Below are positions 42,332 to 51,594 of a DNA stretch of 64,000 nucleotides, piece by piece. A program made the translations under genes and the position numbers. The DNA is taken from positions 1 through 64,000 of the forward strand of contig NZ_PXXX01000015.1 in assembly GCF_003367505.1 (NCBI RefSeq). The letters are read 5' to 3'. The notes below the pieces were generated by a model that worked only from the letters and a program-made list of their open reading frames with translations, did not search any database and had not been told where the DNA came from. Origin of the DNA: Lysinibacillus capsici (GTDB taxonomy: Bacteria > Bacillota > Bacilli > Bacillales_A > Planococcaceae). Position 1 is the first letter of the stretch, and each line of letters opens with the position of its first letter.

Positions 42332-42817
42332 CTAGCTATAAAAGCTTTTTGGTATGGGACCGATATGACGGCGATGATAAAGCAAAGGCTCTTTTTGAGC
42401 ATTTGTAATGTCTACGACCTGCCCAACAAAAATGGTATGGTCGCCAGCATCGATTTGCTGAAATGTTTTACATTGTAAATTAGCTGCTGTATCATGTAAA
42501 ATCGGTAGTCCTAAAGAGGAAGTTGACCATTTTGCTTGTGCAAAGCGATCAGGGATTTTACTGGCAAATAGTGTACATAAATGCTCTTGATCACTCGCTA
42601 AAATATTGACCGCAAAATTTGGCGCAGTCGTGAAATAAGGATGGAGCTGAGATTTTTTATCGAGTGACCACAAAATAAGGAGCGGGTCGATTGAAACAGA
42701 TGCAAAGGAATTGACGGTTAAGCCAATCGGTTTTGTGTCATGACATGTCGTGACAACTGTTACGCCTGTAGGATAATTACCTAATGCCAATTTAAAAGCA
42801 GCTACTAAATCTGTCAT
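42332..42817 (-). CDS. Flavin reductase-like FMN-binding protein
   Basis: A 161-residue split-barrel flavin reductase (HpaC/FRD type): LGNYPTGVTVVTT, GLTVNSFASVSIDPLLIL with the flavin-binding serines, FAVNILA and GDHTIFVGQVVD. These enzymes supply reduced FMN/FAD to a two-component monooxygenase, but none is adjacent. AGAGGTG lies before the ATG. Confidence 0.9.
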   Translation of the reverse strand: MTDLVAAFKLALGNYPTGVTVVTTCHDTKPIGLTVNSFASVSIDPLLILWSLDKKSQLHPYFTTAPNFAVNILASDQEHLCTLFASKIPDRFAQAKWSTSSLGLPILHDTAANLQCKTFQQIDAGDHTIFVGQVVDITNAQKEPLLYHRRHIGPIPKSFYS

Positions 42818-42966
42818 TCAAATCACCTCTTTATGAAATTAGTGAACGGAGTTTGTAGGTAAACGAAACTTTTTTTCATATCCTACTAGTAACTCCTTTT
42901 CTTGAGTAAATTTTAAACTAATCAAACATACAGGTAAAGGTAATGGGGAAAGAAAGGGGAATGGCC

Positions 42967-43752
42967 ATGACTTTATATTTTGATCATTTGGTTCATCAAG
43001 TGGAATCACCAGAAAATATAAAGGTTTTCTTCAATAAACGAAATGTCCATACAGTGAATGGTGGGCAGCACACGATGTGGGGGACTTATAATACGTTAAG
43101 CTACTTTGGCTTAAGCTATATTGAACAAATTGCTATCTATGATCGTGATTTATTTGAGCAAGCGGCACAATACCCATATTCCCTACATTATACGTTTAAA
43201 CGTGATCAAGAGCGCCAGGGATTTTCTCGAATTGCTCTGCGCACAAAAAATATTGAGGAAGAGGGTCGACGCTTGCGAGCATTGGGCTATGAAGTATATG
43301 GACCAGATGCATGTAGCAGAACAAGACCAGATGGCACTGTGGTAGAATGGAAGCTACTGCATTTTGGTAAGCCAGATCTGCCAATTGATTTTCCATTTTT
43401 GATTGAATGGGCGGAGGAAGATGAAGAGCGTTTGGTTCAATTAAAGGCAAGTGGTGCCATTGATGTCAAACAGGCTATAACGATGGAATCCGTCCAATTC
43501 TACGTCAAGGACATGCAGGCAACAGTTAAGCTGTGGCAAGAGGTGTTACAGCTACCAGTGCCTACGCAATATGAGCAGTATATGTCACTACAGCTACCGA
43601 ATATGCGTTTAGATTTCTATGAGGAAGAGAGCGCGATGACAATGACACTTGGTCATGTCAAAGAGGGACCATTTGGTGTGACATTAAAGGATCCTAAACG
43701 AACAAAGGAAACTTTAGTTTGCCCTGGTGCTTTTTATTGGATAAATCGATAA
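42967..43752 (+). CDS. VOC-family (glyoxalase-like) protein
   Basis: A 261-residue protein with glyoxalase-like folds: YFDHLVHQVESPENI at the start with the metal-type His, then NGGQHTMWGTYNTLSYFG and a second beta-alpha module from ~175 (ESVQFYVKDMQATVKLWQE). It resembles the long glyoxalase_3-like group of Bacillales, whose substrates are unknown. GAAAGGGG lies 7 bases before ATG 42967; ATG 42943 and 42961 are possible earlier starts. Confidence 0.8.
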   Translation: MTLYFDHLVHQVESPENIKVFFNKRNVHTVNGGQHTMWGTYNTLSYFGLSYIEQIAIYDRDLFEQAAQYPYSLHYTFKRDQERQGFSRIALRTKNIEEEGRRLRALGYEVYGPDACSRTRPDGTVVEWKLLHFGKPDLPIDFPFLIEWAEEDEERLVQLKASGAIDVKQAITMESVQFYVKDMQATVKLWQEVLQLPVPTQYEQYMSLQLPNMRLDFYEEESAMTMTLGHVKEGPFGVTLKDPKRTKETLVCPGAFYWINR

Positions 43753-43757
43753 TGAGA

Positions 43758-43921
43758 AAAGGCTGGGCCATAACTAACTGGGACCTTCATAAAGCCGAAT
43801 AATCTTTAAATTAACAAACATGATAACTAGAAAAACCGAGCTATTCCGAAACACTTCGTAAGCGTTTTAGTGGATAGCTCGGTATTTTTATGGGCTGAAA
43901 CACTGTTGCTCCAGCCTCTTT
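43758..43921. repeat. Inverted-repeat-bounded intergenic element
   Basis: AGGCTGG (43760-43766) and CCAGCCT (43911-43917) bound a 150-base segment containing its own strong hairpin. GGCTGGGaCATAAC-type ends recur in intergenic elements of many Firmicutes. No frame is coded. Confidence 0.45.
43831..43890 (+). terminator. Terminator hairpin inside the element
   Basis: ACCGAGCTATtCC / GGATAGCTCGGT with an inner AACaCT / AGcGTT stem, then ATTTTTA; likely ends the VOC mRNA. Confidence 0.7.
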
Positions 43922-44075
43922 ACATAAGTATTGAAAAACCATCAATAGAATTTCTGATGCTGGCTACTTGCTTTCCTGTGGATTTAGCGTTACAGAGGAG
44001 ACCATGGAGCGAAATCACCTCCTCACCTTGCTAGAAAGTTTTAGCTAGTGACATGATCTTTAATTCAACAATATG
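43922..44075. other. Intergenic remainder without gene
   Basis: Contains GAGGaG / CCTCCTC-type partial inverted repeats and CTAGAAAGTTTTAGCTAG, but no frame or promoter worth naming. Confidence 0.35.
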
Positions 44076-44108
44076 GAAAAATCCACTTCATCAGAGAAGT
44101 GGATTTTC
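44076..44108 (-). terminator. Terminator of the amphi-Trp gene
   Basis: Stem AAAATCCACTTC / GAAGTGGATTTT with T5 on the minus strand. Confidence 0.8.
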
Positions 44109-44119
44109 GTTGCCAATTA

Positions 44120-44398
44120 TTATTCAATTGTCATTTTTTTCGGTGTTTCTGTACCTGTATACCAATCAAATTCAATTTCAAATGAATGCTTGTCGCCCTT
44201 TTTTGTATAGGAGTATTCGATTTTGAGCTGTTCACTTGGGCTGACAACTGTTGGCTCTGTGTCTTGAACAAAAGTGAATTCACCATTTTCTTTAAGCTTT
44301 TTTGCAATCGTTTCCAGTGTTGCTGCAAATTCTGCTACACTTTGTCGTTCTTTATGCTTCAAAATAACTTCAGTCATGGGTTTATTTTGTTTTTGCAT
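44120..44398 (-). CDS. Amphi-Trp domain protein
   Basis: A 92-residue protein. VILKHKERQSVAEFAATLET followed by KKLKENGEFTF and the closing FEIEFDWYTG is the pattern of the amphi-Trp domain, where a Trp lies near the end of an amphipathic strand. Function is unknown. AAGGAGGG lies 6 bases before the ATG. Confidence 0.75.
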   Translation of the reverse strand: MQKQNKPMTEVILKHKERQSVAEFAATLETIAKKLKENGEFTFVQDTEPTVVSPSEQLKIEYSYTKKGDKHSFEIEFDWYTGTETPKKMTIE

Positions 44399-44468
44399 CG
44401 AAATCCCTCCTTACGTCTTGTTACTTCTATTATAACATGGAGGGGGCATTCAGCTTATAAAACAATAC

Positions 44469-44508
44469 AAAAAGCGGATGAAGGAAACGATGCATTTCCT
44501 AATCCGCT
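44469..44508 (-). terminator. Terminator of the cold-shock gene
   Basis: Minus-strand stem AGCGGATtAGGAAA / TTTCCTTcATCCGCT then T5. Confidence 0.8.
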
Positions 44509-44543
44509 GCTAATCTGGAACTACACGGATAGTCCCATTACGC

Positions 44544-44744
44544 TTATAGTTTTACAACATTTGATGCTTGGGGTCCACGATTGCCTTCCACAACATCAAA
44601 TGAAACCTTTTGACCTTCTTCAAGTGTACGGAAGCCTTCCTCCTGGATGCCCGTAAAATGAACAAATACATCTTCGCCATCATCACATTCAATAAAGCCA
44701 TAACCTTTTTCATTATTGAACCACTTTACGATCCCCTGTTGCAT
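44544..44744 (-). CDS. Cold-shock protein (CspA/CspB family)
   Basis: A 66-residue single OB-fold RNA chaperone. RNP1 is KGYGFI (13-18) and RNP2 VFVHF (27-31); the ends [13 protein letters not shown] and [10 protein letters not shown] are standard. It binds single-stranded RNA and prevents secondary structure. TTGGAGGCGA lies 7 bases before the ATG. A ~60-base AT-rich leader precedes it, as in other csp genes. Confidence 0.97.
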   Translation of the reverse strand: MQQGIVKWFNNEKGYGFIECDDGEDVFVHFTGIQEEGFRTLEEGQKVSFDVVEGNRGPQASNVVKL

Positions 44745-44957
44745 AAGCATTCGCCTCCAATGCGCTTGAATGTAAAATAAAGTTAAATAAATGGTGCACT
44801 CATTGAGAAAATGTGAAAAAATTGCATTTTCTCTTAGAACATACAGGAATTGAACAAATAAGTCAATTGATTGACGAAATGCTTGCATATCTGGCTTTCT
44901 TTTTTTTCACAATTAAGACTATAATGGAAATGAACAACATAGAAAGTAGGATGCCAA

Positions 44958-46637
44958 ATGACAACGAAAAATCAACCATTATCAGATTTAGAAATCGCTA
45001 GTCAAGCAGTGATCAAACCTATTACGGAAATTGCCAATGCTGCGGGTATTCCAGAGGATGCTCTTGAGCAGTATGGACGCTACAAAGCAAAGATCGACCC
45101 ATTAAAAATTACTGCTCAGGGCGAGGATGCAAAGGTAGTATTAGTATCAGCTATTAGTCCAACCCCAGCTGGTGAAGGAAAGTCGACTGTGACTGTTGGA
45201 CTAGCAGATGCCCTTCATCAATTAGATAAGAAGGTGATGGTCGCATTACGTGAACCATCATTAGGTCCAGTCATGGGCGTAAAAGGTGGCGCAACTGGCG
45301 GAGGTTACGCACAAGTTATACCAATGGAGGATATTAATTTACATTTTACTGGCGACCTTCATGCGATTACAACAGCTAACAATGCTTTATCCGCATTTAT
45401 TGATAATCATATCCACCAAGGAAATACACTTAACATTGATCCACGACGCATTATTTGGAAGCGTGTCATGGACTTAAATGATCGTGCCCTTCGTAAGGTA
45501 GTGGTGGGATTAGGTGGTCCTGTTCAAGGCATGCCGCGTGAGGATGGCTTTGATATTACGGTTGCCTCTGAAATTATGGCGGTATTCTGTTTAGCAACAA
45601 GCATTGAGGATTTACGTGAGCGTATCGCTAGTATCGTGATTGGCTATACTTTCGAGCGTGAGCCTGTCTTTGTGCGTGATTTACAGGTAGAGGGTGCCTT
45701 AACACTATTATTAAAAGATGCCTTCAAGCCAAACCTAGTTCAAACATTAGAGGGAACACCTGCTATTATCCATGGTGGTCCATTTGCGAATATTGCCCAC
45801 GGCTGTAATTCTATTATGGCGACACAAACCGCTCGTAAGCTAGCTGATATTGTGGTGACAGAAGCGGGCTTCGGCTCTGATTTAGGTGCTGAAAAATTCA
45901 TGAACATTAAAGCTCGTAAGGGAGGCTTTAAACCAAGCGCAGTTGTCATTGTAGCGACAATTCGTGCATTAAAAATGCATGGTGGTGTACCGAAAACAGC
46001 GCTTGTAGGTGAAAATGTGGAAGCACTCCTACAAGGAATTGAAAACTTAGCTAAACATGTAGATACAGTTCGTACATTTGGCGTTGAACCAATTATTGCC
46101 TTAAATCGTTTTATCACGGACACAGAGGCTGAACTAGAAGCCGTTCTGAACTGGTGTCAAGAAAATCATGTTCGCATTGCCCGTACGAATGTCTGGGAAG
46201 AGGGCGGTAAAGGTGGTCTAGCCTTAGCTGAGCAAGTACTAGCTGTGCTAGAGGAAGAAAACAACTTCTCTCCTTTATATGATGTAACAGAGTCAATTGA
46301 AGAAAAGGTACGTACGATTGTGCAAAAGGTATATGGCGGGAAAGATGTACAATTTACAGACCAAGCCAAAAAACAAATTGCCCAAATCGAAAAATTTGGT
46401 TGGGACTCCCTTCCAATTTGTATGGCGAAAACCCAGTATTCTTTATCAGACCAACCAAGTTTACTTGGTCGTCCAGAAGGCTTTACCATCACAATTCGCG
46501 AAGTTATTCCAAAGCTTGGTGCAGGCTTCTTAGTTTGTCTAACTGGCGATATTATGACAATGCCAGGACTTCCAAAAGCACCAGCTGCGCTACGCATGAA
46601 TGTCGATAACGAAGGACATGCGGTAGGATTGTTTTAA
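44958..46637 (+). CDS. fhs: Formate-tetrahydrofolate ligase
   Basis: A 559-residue monofunctional enzyme making 10-formyl-THF from formate, THF and ATP for purine and formyl-Met synthesis. The ATP site is [14 protein letters not shown] (68-81); [19 protein letters not shown] and [14 protein letters not shown] are family signatures, as is the C-terminal [14 protein letters not shown]. Length matches clostridial and Bacillales enzymes. AGTAGGA precedes the ATG and a TATAAT-like -10 sits at about 44930. Confidence 0.97.
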   Translation: MTTKNQPLSDLEIASQAVIKPITEIANAAGIPEDALEQYGRYKAKIDPLKITAQGEDAKVVLVSAISPTPAGEGKSTVTVGLADALHQLDKKVMVALREPSLGPVMGVKGGATGGGYAQVIPMEDINLHFTGDLHAITTANNALSAFIDNHIHQGNTLNIDPRRIIWKRVMDLNDRALRKVVVGLGGPVQGMPREDGFDITVASEIMAVFCLATSIEDLRERIASIVIGYTFEREPVFVRDLQVEGALTLLLKDAFKPNLVQTLEGTPAIIHGGPFANIAHGCNSIMATQTARKLADIVVTEAGFGSDLGAEKFMNIKARKGGFKPSAVVIVATIRALKMHGGVPKTALVGENVEALLQGIENLAKHVDTVRTFGVEPIIALNRFITDTEAELEAVLNWCQENHVRIARTNVWEEGGKGGLALAEQVLAVLEEENNFSPLYDVTESIEEKVRTIVQKVYGGKDVQFTDQAKKQIAQIEKFGWDSLPICMAKTQYSLSDQPSLLGRPEGFTITIREVIPKLGAGFLVCLTGDIMTMPGLPKAPAALRMNVDNEGHAVGLF

Positions 46638-46647
46638 CAGAATATTA

Positions 46648-46679
46648 AAAGCTGCCTACTTAAATGGGCAGCTTTTTTA
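46648..46679 (+). terminator. Terminator of fhs
   Basis: Stem AAAGCTGCCta / GGGCAGCTTT then T6. Confidence 0.85.
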
Positions 46680-47087
46680 TTGATAATGGGTAAACATGGT
46701 TTGTAGGAGGTGACCCAATTCATCGTCTATCTACAATGCAAATATGGTATAAAAGTAAAATTTCGGATGATTCCTTCATCCACCTCTTGAGTAAAAATTC
46801 ATAAAAATTAATTTTTTTAAAACGATTTTAAGATTCTAGTGAAAACTAGGATCTTTTTTATGTTGCACAAAAATCACGAGAACCTTCCTTATATAAATGT
46901 GTTTGGTATTTTTTATCAATAGTTCTCTGATATTGGAAAGATAGAGCGGGTTTTTACAACGAAGGACAATTGTCAAATGAATTTTTATTTAAAAAATACA
47001 TTGAATTTTCTTTTTCTTTTAAATATAATTTATTTAATTCTAATTCGGAACACTGTACCGATAATAGGAACACGGAGGGATGAAGTC
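46680..47087 (+). other. Long leader before the hydantoin operon
   Basis: 408 bp without an accepted gene. AGGAGGTGA at 46703-46712 has no start codon at useful distance. A terminator-like hairpin lies at 46830-46859, and the last ~110 bp read as an open hydrophobic frame (FLFLLNIIYLIL) from an ATG at 46977 that has no ribosome site. Confidence 0.4.
46830..46859 (+). terminator. Orphan terminator/attenuator hairpin
   Basis: AGATTCTAGT / ACTAGGATCT, 10 bp, GAAA tetraloop, T6. It follows fhs's own terminator by 150 bp and precedes hyuA by 229 bp, so it may attenuate the operon. Confidence 0.6.
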
Positions 47088-49124
47088 TTGAAAATCGCAA
47101 CAGATATTGGCGGTACTTTTACTGACCTAGTTTTCACAGATGAAAAAGGAAATCTTCATTTTGATAAGGGACATACGACACCTGGTCACTTTGAGGATGG
47201 CATATTAAATGTATTAGGACGACATGTAACGGAAGATTCTTTCATTGAATCATTTATTCATGGATCGACGGTTATCATCAATACATTAACGGAAAGAAAA
47301 GGGGGCGTAGTTGGGTTAATTACAACAAAGGGTTTCCGTGATGTTATAGAAATTGCTCGTGGAAATCGACCAGACTTATATAACTTTAAATATAAAAAGC
47401 CAGAACCATTTGTAGAGCGTTATTTACGTCAAGAAATTGATGAGCGAATTGATTTTAAAGGAAATATTATGAAAGCGCTTAATACCGAGGAAGTTGACGA
47501 GATCGTTTATAAATTTAAGGAATTAGGTGTTGAGGCGATTGCCATTTCCTTAATACACGGCTATAAAAATCCAATTCATGAACAACAGTTAAAAGAAGCC
47601 ATTTTAAAAATTTGGCCGGAAGTATATATCACACTTTCAAGTGAAACGATTAAAGAATACCGTGAGTATGAAAGAACAAACACAACAGTCCTTAATTCTT
47701 ATGTAAAGCCAATTGCACATGCCTACTTAAAAAGCCTAAAAGAGAAATTAAGCACAATTGGCATTACAGACCATTTAAAAATTATGCAATCGAATGGCGG
47801 AACTACAAGCTTTGATAAAGCAATGGAGCTACCAATCAACCTCGTTGAATCTGGACCTGTAGCAGGGATGTTTGGGGCAGCTAAATTAGGCCAACTTTTA
47901 AATGAATCGAATATCATAGCTTTTGATGTTGGTGGGACGACAGCAAAATGTTCGCTTATTACAGATGGCAAAGTCAATGTCACAACAGATTACTATATTG
48001 AAAGAAATGAAAAATTTGCGGGCTATCCAATTAAAACACCTGTAGTGGATATTGTGGAAATCGGAAATGGTGGTGGCTCTATCGCACGTGTAGATCAGTT
48101 TGGCTCATTAAAGGTTGGACCAGATTCTGCTGGGGCAAAGCCAGGGCCTGTAGCATATGGCTTAGGGAATACACAGCCAACAATTACAGATGCCAATGTT
48201 TATTTAGGAAGATTATCCTTAGCAAACTTTGATAACCCAGTATCCATTGACAAAGTGGAGGAGGCTCTTGTTGAAGCAATTGCGAAACCATTTAATGTGT
48301 CAGCAGAAGAAGCAGCACAGGGTATTTTAGATATTGCAAACTCCAATATGTTAAATGCACTGAAGCTGATCTCTATTCGTAAAGGCTATGATCCTGAAGA
48401 CTTTACAATGGTGGCATTTGGTGGTGGTGGTCCACTACATGCGATTAATTTAGCAGAAGAGCTTGGTATGAAAAAAGTCATTATTCCTTATGGCTCATCC
48501 GTCTTCTCAGCATTAGGAATGATGATGACCGAATATCGACAAGATTACATTCAAACAAGTTTAATGAACTTTGACAAAGACCATCTTGCGGCTATTCAAG
48601 AAAATATTGATCAAGTCATTGCTAATGCCTATGCAGATGCACCATTATCAAAGGATCATTATTATTTTGAAATTAATTATGATTTACGCTACAAAGGTCA
48701 AGAGCATACCGTTAAATTAAATGCATCAGCTATTACGCTTGATGAAGAGGGGCTACTTGCATTAGCAGAAGCCTTCCATATCAAACATAAACAAGAGTTT
48801 TCTTTTGATTTACCAGCTACACCAATTGAGTTAGTCAACTTACATCTTACAATCTACGGGAAAGATGAGGCGGTTCAATTTAAAGAGCTAGACTTCTCTC
48901 ATATCGACAATTCTACATGTATCAAGGCACAACGCAATTTATATGTGAAGGGAACAGGTTGGGTAGAGGTCAATGTCTATGACCAACAAAAATTAGTACC
49001 TGGCTATGTCATTACAGGTCCTGCAATTGTGGAAAATCCAACATCTACGGTCGTAATCAATAATAATCAATCAATTGAAATTGATAAATACGGCAATTTG
49101 ATAGTAGAGATGGAGGGGAAATAA
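47088..49124 (+). CDS. hyuA: Hydantoinase/oxoprolinase subunit A
   Basis: A 678-residue HyuA-type protein. The ATP-binding phosphate loops are ATDIGGTFTDLVF (residues 3-15) and AFDVGGTTAKCSLI in the middle; the SNGGTTSFDKA and VAFGGGGPLHA blocks are conserved. With HyuB it should hydrolyse a five-membered cyclic amide (hydantoin or 5-oxoproline type) at ATP cost. The start is the TTG at 47088, since CGGAGGG lies 9 bases upstream; the frame is open further upstream but lacks a site. First gene of a five-gene operon. Confidence 0.9.
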   Translation: MKIATDIGGTFTDLVFTDEKGNLHFDKGHTTPGHFEDGILNVLGRHVTEDSFIESFIHGSTVIINTLTERKGGVVGLITTKGFRDVIEIARGNRPDLYNFKYKKPEPFVERYLRQEIDERIDFKGNIMKALNTEEVDEIVYKFKELGVEAIAISLIHGYKNPIHEQQLKEAILKIWPEVYITLSSETIKEYREYERTNTTVLNSYVKPIAHAYLKSLKEKLSTIGITDHLKIMQSNGGTTSFDKAMELPINLVESGPVAGMFGAAKLGQLLNESNIIAFDVGGTTAKCSLITDGKVNVTTDYYIERNEKFAGYPIKTPVVDIVEIGNGGGSIARVDQFGSLKVGPDSAGAKPGPVAYGLGNTQPTITDANVYLGRLSLANFDNPVSIDKVEEALVEAIAKPFNVSAEEAAQGILDIANSNMLNALKLISIRKGYDPEDFTMVAFGGGGPLHAINLAEELGMKKVIIPYGSSVFSALGMMMTEYRQDYIQTSLMNFDKDHLAAIQENIDQVIANAYADAPLSKDHYYFEINYDLRYKGQEHTVKLNASAITLDEEGLLALAEAFHIKHKQEFSFDLPATPIELVNLHLTIYGKDEAVQFKELDFSHIDNSTCIKAQRNLYVKGTGWVEVNVYDQQKLVPGYVITGPAIVENPTSTVVINNNQSIEIDKYGNLIVEMEGK

Positions 49125-49127
49125 AAC

Positions 49128-50807
49128 ATGAAAAAAGATGTTTTTGCAGTAGAAATTATTCAAGATTCATTGCTAGCTATAGGCGATGAGATGTTTATAG
49201 CTCTAGCACGCTCTTCTATGAGTCCAGTAATCTATGAAGTATTAGACTATGCTTGTGGTTTAACAGATGCCAAGGGTAATTTAATTAGTCAAGGAAACGG
49301 TGTAACGAGCTTTATTGGGATGTTAAGTCCAATGGTACAGCATGTAATAGAGAAGTTTGATAATGGGAAAAAACTACATGAAGGTGATGTCATTATTATC
49401 AATGACCCTTATGTTGGAGGTGGCTCGCATTTATCGGATGTGGGCTTAGTTCTCCCAATTTTCTACAACGGTGAAATTATTGCGTACTCTGCCAATAAAG
49501 CACACTGGACAGAGGTAGGGGGCATGGACCCTGGTTCGTTTACAAGTAATTCTAATGAAATCTATCAGGAAGGTTTACAGCTACCAGGTGTCAAACTTTA
49601 TCATCAAGGTGAGTTGAACGATGCAGTCTATGAAATCATTTCTACGAATGTTCGTTTACCAGAGCTTTCAATCGGTGATATGTTTGCACAAGTAGCCGCC
49701 TTAAAAACAGGTGAAAAACGAATCGCAGAGCTTTGTCAGAAGTTTGGTGCGGAATCGGTGAAATTGTCCATTCAAAAATTATTGGACAAGGGTGAGAAAA
49801 TTGTAGAGTATGAGCTTCAACACCTACCTAAAGGTGAATTTTATGCGGAGGACTTTATTGAAGGGGACCCATTAAAGGGTGGACCTTATCCAATAAAAGT
49901 AAAAGTCACAATTAGTGATGAGGCGTTTATTTGTGACTTCAGAGGCTCACATCCTGCAGTCAATGTGCCAATGAACTGTTCTCAGTTTGGTTTAATGGCA
50001 AGTGTGCGCGTTATGTTCCTAGCATTACTTGGCGATATTGACGTAATTAACGAAGGTGTCTTTAAACGCTTAACGATTATCACAGATGACAATTCGATTG
50101 TTTCAGCTAAACGCCCACATCCTGTGTCTATGAATTTTGAGGCACGTATTGGGGCAGCTGATCTAATTTGGAAAGCTCTTGCGCCGCATTTACCAGAACG
50201 CTTATCGGCAGGGCATTTACAATCTGTTTGTACGTTTATTCTCACTGGGAAAAATCCTGAAAATGATGAGTCATTCCTAATTGTTGAGCCATCTGTTGGT
50301 GGCTGGGGAGCGGCGAATGATGAGGATGGGCAAAGCGGGCAATACTGTATGGGAGATGGTGAAACATATAATCTTCCAGTTGAAATTGCAGAAACAAAAT
50401 ACGGTATTCAAATTGATGAATATAGCTTAAATTGTGACGGTGCTGGTGCTGGTCAATTTAGAGGTGGCTTAGGTGTTCGTCGCGTTTATACAGTCAATCA
50501 TGATGGTCAAAAGGTTTCTGTGAACTTAGGTAGACATCAATTCGCGCCATTCGGCTTAAATGGTGGAGGAGAAGGCTCTCACAACTATTTAATCATTCAT
50601 AAAAAGGATGGAACGAAAATTGGACCAGTGGGCGTACTTGCCAATTATGAATTGCAAAAAGGCGACCGTATTGAGCTTGTGACTGCTACTGGCGGTGGTT
50701 ATGGTCCTCCACACGAACGAAGCTTAGAGGCCATTGAACGTGATCTATTAAATGAATATATTTCTGTAGATGTAGCGAAAGAGCGATACGGTTATCAAAA
50801 CGCTTAA
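49128..50807 (+). CDS. hyuB: Hydantoinase/oxoprolinase subunit B
   Basis: A 559-residue HyuB-type protein. It starts with FAVEIIQDSLLAIGDEMFIA, has the conserved NDPYVGGGSHLSDVGLVLP and KAHWTEVGGMDPGSF segments and the late GAGAGQFRGGLGVRR. HyuB supplies the hydrolytic part of the HyuAB pair. GGAGGGG lies before the ATG, three bases after the hyuA stop, so the two subunits are translationally coupled. Confidence 0.92.
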   Translation: MKKDVFAVEIIQDSLLAIGDEMFIALARSSMSPVIYEVLDYACGLTDAKGNLISQGNGVTSFIGMLSPMVQHVIEKFDNGKKLHEGDVIIINDPYVGGGSHLSDVGLVLPIFYNGEIIAYSANKAHWTEVGGMDPGSFTSNSNEIYQEGLQLPGVKLYHQGELNDAVYEIISTNVRLPELSIGDMFAQVAALKTGEKRIAELCQKFGAESVKLSIQKLLDKGEKIVEYELQHLPKGEFYAEDFIEGDPLKGGPYPIKVKVTISDEAFICDFRGSHPAVNVPMNCSQFGLMASVRVMFLALLGDIDVINEGVFKRLTIITDDNSIVSAKRPHPVSMNFEARIGAADLIWKALAPHLPERLSAGHLQSVCTFILTGKNPENDESFLIVEPSVGGWGAANDEDGQSGQYCMGDGETYNLPVEIAETKYGIQIDEYSLNCDGAGAGQFRGGLGVRRVYTVNHDGQKVSVNLGRHQFAPFGLNGGGEGSHNYLIIHKKDGTKIGPVGVLANYELQKGDRIELVTATGGGYGPPHERSLEAIERDLLNEYISVDVAKERYGYQNA

Positions 50808-50819
50808 AGGGAGAAATAG

Positions 50820-51572
50820 ATGACTGTCAAGACATTAAAAAACTCATTGGATATACTAGAATGCTTTGCAACGACAGAAAATGCATTAGGTGTTCGTGAA
50901 ATTTCACGCATGATGAAACTGCCGACAAGTGTCGTGCAAAGAACCATTAATACATTTACAGAAGCGGGTTATTTAATACAGGATGAACACACGAAAAAAT
51001 ATAAATTAGGTTATAAAATGTACCTTTTTTATGATGTGTTATCGAATTCAAAAGACCCTCACTCGACCATTTATGAATTGATGCAAAATCTTGCCAGTGA
51101 AATCAATGAATCAGTATTTCTTACTTATATGGACAATGAATACGGTGTCACAACGAAAATAGCCGAAAGCAATAAAAATGTAAAGTATGCGGTGTCTTTA
51201 GGAACAAAGACACCCCTTTACATCGGTGCTTCCTGTAAGGTCATGTTTGCTTATTTAGACGAGGACAGGCAACTGGAATTAATGGCCTTCTTTCATGAGG
51301 AACAATCGAAGGAAGAGCATGTTTCTTTCCTAGCGTCATTAAAGGAAGAGCTGCAACAAATTCGCCAAAACAACTGGTGTGTTACCATCGGGGAGTATAA
51401 TGAACATGCATTTGGCATTAGTGTACCGTTATTTAACTATAAAAAGGAAATCACTGCATCTCTTACAATTTCTGGGTTAGTATATGATTTAGATGATCAA
51501 AGGGAGAAAAATATGCTTGAACAGTTAGTGAAAGTAGCTCAGCAAATACAATCACACATTTCAAAATTATAA
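50820..51572 (+). CDS. IclR-family transcriptional regulator
   Basis: A 250-residue regulator. The N-terminal winged HTH reads GVREISRMMKLPTSVVQRTI; the C-terminal effector domain has LGTKTPLYIGASCKVMFAYL and the GEYNEHAFGISVPLF segment. It sits third in the operon, 12 bp after hyuB, and presumably senses the substrate or product to control the unit. AGGGAGA precedes the ATG. Confidence 0.92.
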   Translation: MTVKTLKNSLDILECFATTENALGVREISRMMKLPTSVVQRTINTFTEAGYLIQDEHTKKYKLGYKMYLFYDVLSNSKDPHSTIYELMQNLASEINESVFLTYMDNEYGVTTKIAESNKNVKYAVSLGTKTPLYIGASCKVMFAYLDEDRQLELMAFFHEEQSKEEHVSFLASLKEELQQIRQNNWCVTIGEYNEHAFGISVPLFNYKKEITASLTISGLVYDLDDQREKNMLEQLVKVAQQIQSHISKL

Positions 51573-51594
51573 CAACAATAGGGGAGCTGACACT

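Noticed and set aside
46736..46804. 22-codon frame MQIWYKSK... in the hydantoin leader
   Set aside because: The AGGAGG is 26 bases upstream, too far to serve it.
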